A DNA stretch of 64,000 nt from Rhodoferax sp. (GTDB lineage Bacteria; Pseudomonadota; Gammaproteobacteria; Burkholderiales; Burkholderiaceae_C), in NCBI RefSeq assembly GCF_028714215.1, contig NZ_JAQTMS010000025.1, positions 1 to 64,000 of the forward strand, in the 5' to 3' direction. The translations under genes were made by a program, and so were the position numbers. The notes beneath the pieces were generated by a model that was given only the letters and a program-made list of their open reading frames with translations, did not search any database and had not been told where the DNA came from. Below are positions 58,572 to 64,000 of this stretch, in pieces (position 1 is the first letter of the stretch; every line of letters begins with the position of its first letter).

Positions 58572-59810
58572 ATGCCGGTTTATTCATTTGAAGCCCTGAC
58601 GGACCAGGGACAAACCCGCAAAGGCGTGATCGAGGCCGACTCCGCCAAGGCGGCGCGCGGCATGCTGCGCAGCCAGGCCCTGGTGCCGATGAAGCTGGAG
58701 GTGGTTGGCGCCGAAGCCGGTCAGGTGCCGGGCAAGGAGGGCGCGGGGCAGACTGGCGGCCGCTTCAAGCGGCGCGTCTTCAATGCCACCGGCCTGGGCG
58801 TCTGGACGCGCCAACTGGCCGGTCTGGTGTCCTCCGGGCTGCCGCTGGAACGTGCCCTGAGCTCACTCTCGGACGAGGCCGAGCGGGAGGTGGAACACCA
58901 TCTGGTGGCGACCTTGCGCGCCGAGGTCAACGGCGGCTCCACTTTCGCCCGGGCGCTGGCACAACATCCGCAGGAGTTCTCGGCCATCTTCTGTGCCGTC
59001 ATCGGCGCCGGCGAGCAAAGCGGCAACCTGGGACTGGTGCTGGAGCGTCTGGCCGATGATCTGGAGGAGCAGCAGGCGCTCAAATCCAAACTAATAGGCG
59101 CCGCGCTGTACCCGGCCATCGTGACCCTGGTGGCGATCGTGATCGTGCTGTTTCTGGTGGCTTATGTGGTGCCGCAGGTGGCGCATGTGTTTGCCAGCAG
59201 CAAGCGCGCGTTGCCGATTTTGACGGTCATCATGATCGGCATCAGCAACTTTGTGCGCAGCTACGGTTGGCTCATGTTGGTCGCTCTTGTGTTCATGGCG
59301 ATTGGCGCCCGGCTGGCGCTTGCCAACGCTCTTTTCCGTGAGAAATTCGATGCGGCCTGGCTGAACCTGCCGATCCTTGGCAAGCTGGCCCGCAGCTACA
59401 ACACGGCACGTTTTGCCAGTACGCTGGCGATGCTGGCGGCGGCCGGGGTGCCGATTCTCAAAGCGCTGCAAGCGGCGGCCGATACGCTGTCCAACCGCGC
59501 CATGCGGACCGACGCGCTGGATGCCTTGGTGCTGGTGCGCGAAGGCGCGCCGCTGGCCTCGGCGCTGGCGCAAAAGAAGCGCTTTCCCGGTCTGCTGGCC
59601 ATGTTTGCCCGCCTGGGTGAACAGACCGGCCAGTTGCCGCTGATGCTGCAGCGTGCCTCCAAGCAGCTCAGTACCGAGGTGGCGCGCCGCGCCATGCAAC
59701 TCGCCACTTTGCTGGAGCCCTTGCTGATCGTGGCCATGGGCGTCGTCGTGATGCTGATTGTGCTGGCGGTCTTGTTGCCGATCATTCAATTGAACCAACT
59801 GGTCAAATGA
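58572..59810 (+). CDS. gspF: Type II secretion inner membrane platform GspF
   Basis: 412 residues with GspF/PilC repeats: N-terminal MPVYSFEALTDQGQTRKGVI, WTRQLAGLVSSGLPLERALS, GEQSGNLGLVLERLADDLEE, and a second copy RFASTLAMLAAAGVPILKAL, LGEQTGQLPLMLQRASKQLS. Three membrane spans (about residues 174-198, 219-240, 381-405). GspF forms the membrane platform with GspE and GspL. Overlaps gph by four bases (ATGA), showing the secretion genes were joined tightly to the housekeeping gene. Confidence 0.95.
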   Translation: MPVYSFEALTDQGQTRKGVIEADSAKAARGMLRSQALVPMKLEVVGAEAGQVPGKEGAGQTGGRFKRRVFNATGLGVWTRQLAGLVSSGLPLERALSSLSDEAEREVEHHLVATLRAEVNGGSTFARALAQHPQEFSAIFCAVIGAGEQSGNLGLVLERLADDLEEQQALKSKLIGAALYPAIVTLVAIVIVLFLVAYVVPQVAHVFASSKRALPILTVIMIGISNFVRSYGWLMLVALVFMAIGARLALANALFREKFDAAWLNLPILGKLARSYNTARFASTLAMLAAAGVPILKALQAAADTLSNRAMRTDALDALVLVREGAPLASALAQKKRFPGLLAMFARLGEQTGQLPLMLQRASKQLSTEVARRAMQLATLLEPLLIVAMGVVVMLIVLAVLLPIIQLNQLVK

Positions 59811-60511
59811 CGCTGCTGTGCGCGCAGTTTGACGTCGACGCCGCCATCGTCGACCTGGACGGCACCATGGTCGATACGCTGGACGACTTTGTGCTGGCGC
59901 TCAACCGCATGCTGGCTGATTTGCCGCCACCGCATCGAAATCGTCAGGTCGACCGCGCCGATGTGGCCAGGCTGGTCGGCAAGGGTTCTGAGCACTTGTT
60001 GAAAAGTGTCCTGACCCTCGTGAACAGCGAGGTTCAGTTGGGCGGCGACCAACTGAACCAGCTCTACCAGCAGGCCTGGCCCAGTTACCAGCGCCATTAT
60101 CTGGCCATCAACGGCCAGCACGCGGTGGTCTACCCCGGTGTCGTGGCGGGACTGCGGCAGCTCAAGGCGCATGGCTTGAAGCTGGCCTGCCTGACCAACA
60201 AGCCGAGCGCTTTTGCGCTGCCCCTGCTCAAGGTCAAGGGACTGGCCGGTTTCTTTGACCTGACGTTTGGCGGCGACGCGTTTGAGCGCAAAAAGCCGGA
60301 CCCGCTGCCGCTGCTGAAAACCTGCCAGGCCTTGGACAGCACGCCGCGGCGCACCCTGGTGATTGGCGACTCCAGCAACGATGCCCAAGCGGCGCGTGCG
60401 GCCGGTTGCCCGGTGTTGCTGGTGAGCTACGGCTATAACCACGGTGCGCCGATTCGCAGCGTGGACGCCGATGCCTTCGTCGATTCATTGGATCACCTGG
60501 TTTTTGCTTAG
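59807..60511 (+). CDS. gph: Phosphoglycolate phosphatase
   Basis: 234 residues, HAD superfamily: motif I IVDLDGTMVDTLDDFV, motif II CLTNKP, motif III and IV KKPDPLPLLK and VIGDSSNDAQAARAAG. The cap is of the Gph type. It removes phosphate from 2-phosphoglycolate produced by DNA repair or the oxygenase reaction of Rubisco. Its start overlaps gspF by four bases. It is normally followed by trpE, as here. Confidence 0.95.
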   Translation: MTLLCAQFDVDAAIVDLDGTMVDTLDDFVLALNRMLADLPPPHRNRQVDRADVARLVGKGSEHLLKSVLTLVNSEVQLGGDQLNQLYQQAWPSYQRHYLAINGQHAVVYPGVVAGLRQLKAHGLKLACLTNKPSAFALPLLKVKGLAGFFDLTFGGDAFERKKPDPLPLLKTCQALDSTPRRTLVIGDSSNDAQAARAAGCPVLLVSYGYNHGAPIRSVDADAFVDSLDHLVFA

Positions 60512-60545
60512 TCACCGACAAGCTCGGGTTTGCTACACTGTTCCA

Positions 60546-60635
60546 ATGTTCATTCACCGCATTTGTATCACGGGTTGTAGCGACCGGGGAGCTTGGCCTT
60601 GGCGTACGCAACAAGGTTCGTCGCTTCGCGACTGA
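60546..60635 (+). CDS. trpL: Putative tryptophan operon leader peptide (TrpL)
   Basis: 29 codons: MFIHRICITGCSDRGAWPWR then TQQGSSLRD. Two Trp codons (TGG at 60594-60596 and 60600-60602) separated by one Pro codon are what an attenuation leader needs. It lies 103 bases before trpE. A short hairpin (GTCGC/GCGAC at 60620-60632) overlaps the end of the ORF, but I did not find a terminator with a clear U-run, so the mechanism may be transcriptional attenuation with an unusual terminator or translational. The fused upstream frame is out of use. Confidence 0.6.
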   Translation: MFIHRICITGCSDRGAWPWRTQQGSSLRD

Positions 60636-60738
60636 GGCGCTTGCCGCCTTGCCTGTTGAATGAACCGCAGCCTGCCGCGCTGCTCGCTGGGCCTACTACG
60701 CGCAGAAGGTCCCGCACTGATTTGAAAGAAACCGTTCC

Positions 60739-62250
60739 GTGATTTCTGAACTCGAATTCAAAAGCCTGAGCGCCCAGGGCTACAACCGGATCCCGCTGCT
60801 GGCGGAAGCCTTTGCCGATCTGGAAACGCCTTTGTCGCTGTACCTCAAGCTGGCGCACTCCAAGGACGGTGGCAAGCACAGCTTTTTGCTGGAGTCGGTG
60901 GTTGGCGGCGAGCGCTTTGGTCGCTACAGTTTCATCGGTCTGCCGGCCCGCACTTTGCTGCGCTCAATGGGTTTCGGCCCGGATGCGCGCACCGAGGTGG
61001 TGACCGATGGCGTGGTGGTGGAAACTTCCAGCGCCAACCCGCTGGACTTCATCGCGGCGTATCAAAAACGCTTCAAGGTTGCGCTGCGAGCGGGTCTGCC
61101 GCGTTTTTGCGGTGGGCTGGCCGGCTATTTTGGCTACGACACGGTGCGCTATATCGAGAAGAAGCTGGCGTCCTCATGTCCGCCCGATACCCTGGGCTGC
61201 CCCGATATTCTGCTGCTGCAATGCGAAGAGCTGGCGGTGATCGACAATCTGTCGGGTAAGCTGTACCTGATTGTCTATGCCGACCCGGCCCGTCCCGAAG
61301 CCTATGCCAACGCCAAGAAGCGCTTGCGCGAGTTGAAGGAGCAGCTCAAATACTCGGTCAGCGCGCCACTGGTAAAACCAACGCAAAGCTATCCGGCCGA
61401 GCATGAATTCGCCAAGGCCGATTACATCGCCGCCGTGGAGCGCGCCAAGGAGCTGATTGCCGGCGGCGACTTCATGCAGGTACAGGTCGGCCAGCGCATC
61501 AAGAAGCGTTACACCGAGTCGCCCCTGAGCCTGTACCGGGCGCTGCGCTCGCTCAACCCCAGCCCCTATATGTACTACTACCACTTTGGCGATTTCCATG
61601 TGGTGGGGGCCAGCCCCGAGATTCTGGTGCGCCAGGAGCAGATCAGCGGCGACGGCCAGACCGAACAGAAAATCACCATTCGGCCCCTGGCCGGAACGCG
61701 GCCCAGAGGTGCCACCTTGGAAAAGGACAAGGCCGCCGAAGTGGAGCTGGTGGGCGATCCCAAGGAGCGCGCCGAGCATGTCATGCTGATCGACCTGGCA
61801 CGCAACGACATTGGCCGCATCGCCAAGATCGGCAGCGTCAAGGTGACCGAGGCCTTTAGCGTCGAGCGCTACAGCCACGTGATGCACATCGTGAGCAACG
61901 TCGAAGGCACGCTGCTCGATGGCATGACCAGCATGGATGTTCTCAAAGCCACTTTCCCGGCCGGCACCTTGACCGGCGCACCCAAGGTGCATGCGATGGA
62001 ACTGATCGACCAGCTTGAGCCGAGCAAGCGCGGCCTTTATGGCGGTGCCTGCGGCTACCTGAGTTATGCCGGCGACATGGACGTGGCGATTGCCATTCGC
62101 ACCGGCATCGTCAAGGACCAGACCCTGTACGTGCAGGCGGCCGCCGGTGTCGTGGCGGATTCGGTGCCGGAGCTGGAGTGGCGCGAGACCGAAGCCAAGG
62201 CGCGGGCGCTGCTCAGGGCCAGCGAGCTGGTGGAAGAAGGGCTGGAGTGA
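60739..62250 (+). CDS. trpE: Anthranilate synthase component I
   Basis: 503 residues from a GTG. N-terminal part has the LLES motif (SFLLESVVGGERFGRYSFIG) used in tryptophan feedback binding. The chorismate-binding core includes VGQRIKKRYTESPLSLYRAL, SPEILVRQEQ, PLAGTRPRGATLEKDK, LIDLARNDIGRIA, VEGTLLDGMTSMDVLKATFP, AGTLTGAPKVHAMELIDQLE and GGACGYLSYAGDMDVAIAIR. It converts chorismate and glutamine-derived ammonia to anthranilate. trpG is not next; the following gene, a signalling protein, overlaps its stop by four bases. Confidence 0.97.
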   Translation: MISELEFKSLSAQGYNRIPLLAEAFADLETPLSLYLKLAHSKDGGKHSFLLESVVGGERFGRYSFIGLPARTLLRSMGFGPDARTEVVTDGVVVETSSANPLDFIAAYQKRFKVALRAGLPRFCGGLAGYFGYDTVRYIEKKLASSCPPDTLGCPDILLLQCEELAVIDNLSGKLYLIVYADPARPEAYANAKKRLRELKEQLKYSVSAPLVKPTQSYPAEHEFAKADYIAAVERAKELIAGGDFMQVQVGQRIKKRYTESPLSLYRALRSLNPSPYMYYYHFGDFHVVGASPEILVRQEQISGDGQTEQKITIRPLAGTRPRGATLEKDKAAEVELVGDPKERAEHVMLIDLARNDIGRIAKIGSVKVTEAFSVERYSHVMHIVSNVEGTLLDGMTSMDVLKATFPAGTLTGAPKVHAMELIDQLEPSKRGLYGGACGYLSYAGDMDVAIAIRTGIVKDQTLYVQAAAGVVADSVPELEWRETEAKARALLRASELVEEGLE

Positions 62251-64000
62251 AACGCTTTTTTATGCGCTGGCGGCATTGGTTGCTGCTGGGCGCGTGCCTG
62301 GCCGCCTTGGCCGCCTATATAGCTTTCACTTTGGGGCGCGAATACCGCGGCATTGCCGCACTGGAAACCGAGCGCCTGAGCGCCCAGTCGAAAGTGGTTG
62401 AAGACAACCTGCGGCGTCAGTTGGATACCATCAACCTGACGCTCGAGTGGATCGTGGTCGAGTTGCCGCGCTGGCAAGGGCGCCGCGACGGCCGCGGCGA
62501 GGGCTTGCAACACCTCCAGAGCCTGAGTACCGGAATGTCCTCGGTGCGCACCTTGGCGGTGGTGGATGCGCAGGGGGTTATCAGGCTGTCCAACCGGGAA
62601 GACATGATAGGGCGCAATTTCGCGCAGCGCGACTACTTCCTGTCCCCTTTGCGTTCGCTGGATGCCAAAACACTGTACGTCAGTGTGCCTTTCAATACGG
62701 TTCTGGGAACCTATACGATTGCCCTGACCCGGGTGGTGCTGGACGGCCAGGGTCAATTTGCCGGCGTGGTATCCGCCATCCTGGATCCGCTGGACATGCG
62801 GATTCTGCTCAATTCGGTGCGCTACGCCGATGACATGCGGGTCATGCTGGTGCACGGCGACGGCAAGGTGTTTGTGGTGGATTCGGAACTGAACCCGGTC
62901 TTGGGCAAGGATCTGTCGCAGCCCGGTTCCGTGCTGCGCCGACACCTCGCCAGTGGTCGCCCGATCAGCGATTTGAAGGAAGCCGACGGCGGTGCCGAGC
63001 GTCTGGCGGTGCTGCGGACGCTGCAGCCGGCCGCCTTGGCCATGGACAAGCCGCTGGTGATAGGCGTCTCACGCCAGTCGGAGGCGGTGTTTGCGCAATG
63101 GCGACGTGATCTGCAAAACCAGACTTTGACCTACCTGGGGTTGCTGCTATTCACTGGCACGGGACTGCTTTTCTACCGGCGCCAGAGTGCCCGCCAGCGC
63201 GCCAGCCGGAACCGGCTCAAGTTGGCCACCGAGGCCACCGGGGTCGGCATCTGGGAGTTTGAGCTGGCAACCCGACATTACCATTTTGATCCGGTGATGT
63301 TTCAACTGTTCGGGCTGGACCCGAAACTGGCGAATGCGCGCCATGACGACTGGCATCAACTGCTGCTGCCGGGTGAGCTTGAGCGGATCAAGGACGGAAC
63401 CCGTGCCGTGATCAGAAGTGGCGAACCGTTTGAACTGACGTTCCAGCTGCGGCGTCCGGACGGCGGCTTGCGCTACATGCACAACCGCGCGGTGTTGCAA
63501 AGCGACCATCTGGGAGGGGCGCCGACACGCCTGATCGGTACCACCCAGGATCTGACCGAGCGCAAGCTGCTGGAGGCCGATCTGCGCGTGGCAGCGACGG
63601 CTTTTGACTGCCAGGAAAGTATTGTTGTCACCGACGCGAAGCAGCAAATTTTGCGTGTCAACAGGGCTTTTACCGCGCTGTTTGGCTATACCCCGCAGGA
63701 TGCCGTTGGGGCGACGCCGCGGATTTTGAAATCAGGTCGCTTGGAGCCGGCGTTTTACGCTGCCATGTGGACCGGCATTGAGCGCGACGGGGCCTGGCAC
63801 GGTGAAATCTGGAACCGCTGCAAGAACGGCGTTGTGTTGCCGGTGTCGCTGAGCATCACGGCGGTGTGCGACGACGAAGGGCGGGTGACGCACTACGTCG
63901 CCACGCACACCGACATCACACTGCGCAAGGTCGCTGAAGAGGAGATCAAGCAGCTGGCCTTTCACGACCCGCTGACGCACCTGCCGAACCGCCGCCTGCT
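62247..64000 (+). CDS. Cache-PAS-PAS-GGDEF sensor protein (partial, runs off the window)
   Basis: About 584 codons are visible from a GTG overlapping the trpE stop (GTGA), with AGAAGG upstream; an ATG at 62262 is also possible. TM1 (residues about 11-30) is followed by a periplasmic Cache-like domain (AALETERLSAQSKVVEDNLR, VVDAQGVIRLSNREDMIGRN, FVVDSELNPVLGKDLSQPGS), TM2 (about 290-308), PAS/PAC (about 325-435), a second PAS (about 440-560, ending THTDITLRK) and the start of GGDEF (LAFHDPLTHLPNRRL) at the window edge. The catalytic motif is outside the window, so cyclase activity cannot be checked. It is likely translated with trpE. Confidence 0.9.
   Translation, partial: MKRFFMRWRHWLLLGACLAALAAYIAFTLGREYRGIAALETERLSAQSKVVEDNLRRQLDTINLTLEWIVVELPRWQGRRDGRGEGLQHLQSLSTGMSSVRTLAVVDAQGVIRLSNREDMIGRNFAQRDYFLSPLRSLDAKTLYVSVPFNTVLGTYTIALTRVVLDGQGQFAGVVSAILDPLDMRILLNSVRYADDMRVMLVHGDGKVFVVDSELNPVLGKDLSQPGSVLRRHLASGRPISDLKEADGGAERLAVLRTLQPAALAMDKPLVIGVSRQSEAVFAQWRRDLQNQTLTYLGLLLFTGTGLLFYRRQSARQRASRNRLKLATEATGVGIWEFELATRHYHFDPVMFQLFGLDPKLANARHDDWHQLLLPGELERIKDGTRAVIRSGEPFELTFQLRRPDGGLRYMHNRAVLQSDHLGGAPTRLIGTTQDLTERKLLEADLRVAATAFDCQESIVVTDAKQQILRVNRAFTALFGYTPQDAVGATPRILKSGRLEPAFYAAMWTGIERDGAWHGEIWNRCKNGVVLPVSLSITAVCDDEGRVTHYVATHTDITLRKVAEEEIKQLAFHDPLTHLPNRRL

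Noticed and set aside
1..64000. CRISPR arrays, rRNA or tRNA genes
   Set aside because: No regularly spaced repeat array and no tRNA or rRNA sequence was noticed on reading both strands, though I could not run a covariance search.

Overview
The window is GC-rich chromosomal DNA from a betaproteobacterium. It most resembles Burkholderiales of the Comamonadaceae (Rhodoferax/Polaromonas-like). This rests on protein family content and on the neighbourhood apaG - rpe - type II secretion genes - gph - trpE, not on a database match. No rRNA, tRNA or CRISPR array was seen.

Region by region. 1-3,150 is accessory DNA, all genes on the minus strand: four hairpins, a BrnT/BrnA toxin-antitoxin pair, an AAC(6')-like acetyltransferase, an acetyltransferase fragment, a methyltransferase and a membrane protein. 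3,300-12,420 is catabolic: a fluoroacetate-dehalogenase-type hydrolase with a SnoaL-like partner, a polar amino acid ABC transporter, and (divergent) an RpiR regulator with 2,3-diaminopropionate ammonia-lyase, an M20 carbamoylase/amidohydrolase and a D-carbamoylase. Two identical ATGAAA-N6-TTTCAT palindromes lie between the two arms. 12,420-16,260 is a nitric oxide stress module: quinol NO reductase, NsrR-type Rrf2 repressor and YtfE-type di-iron repair protein, with candidate NsrR boxes in front of both targets. 16,300-30,000 mixes a LysE exporter with its WYL regulator, a large FAD oxidase, a five-PAS GGDEF-EAL protein, small acetyltransferases, VOC proteins, a PEP-CTERM protein beside a diguanylate cyclase, and a YebC protein. 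30,040-34,550 holds a LysR regulator divergent from a short-chain oxidoreductase and an exported Acg-like flavoprotein, then a KilA-N gene with a decayed DUF2130 start and REP-like repeats. 34,620-48,100 contains housekeeping pgpA-pncC-argO and thiL-gcr-apaG blocks around accessory inserts: an ECF sigma/ferritin-like/cytochrome c set, an isochorismatase-EamA-GlxA set and a DUF4143 ATPase.

48,240-62,250 is rpe, a type II secretion locus (gspC on the minus strand, then gspG-H-I-J-K-L-M-N-D-E-F), gph, a trp leader peptide and trpE. Most gsp genes overlap by 1-4 bases. No prepilin peptidase gene is present, so it must lie elsewhere. The window ends inside a Cache-PAS-PAS-GGDEF gene that overlaps the trpE stop.

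Most notable observations: the diaminopropionate/ureido cluster with paired operators; an 87-bp palindromic mobile repeat translated in frame inside the zinc loop of GspE; a perfect 25-bp inverted repeat inside the start of gspH; and an in-frame TGA after which coding appears to continue.
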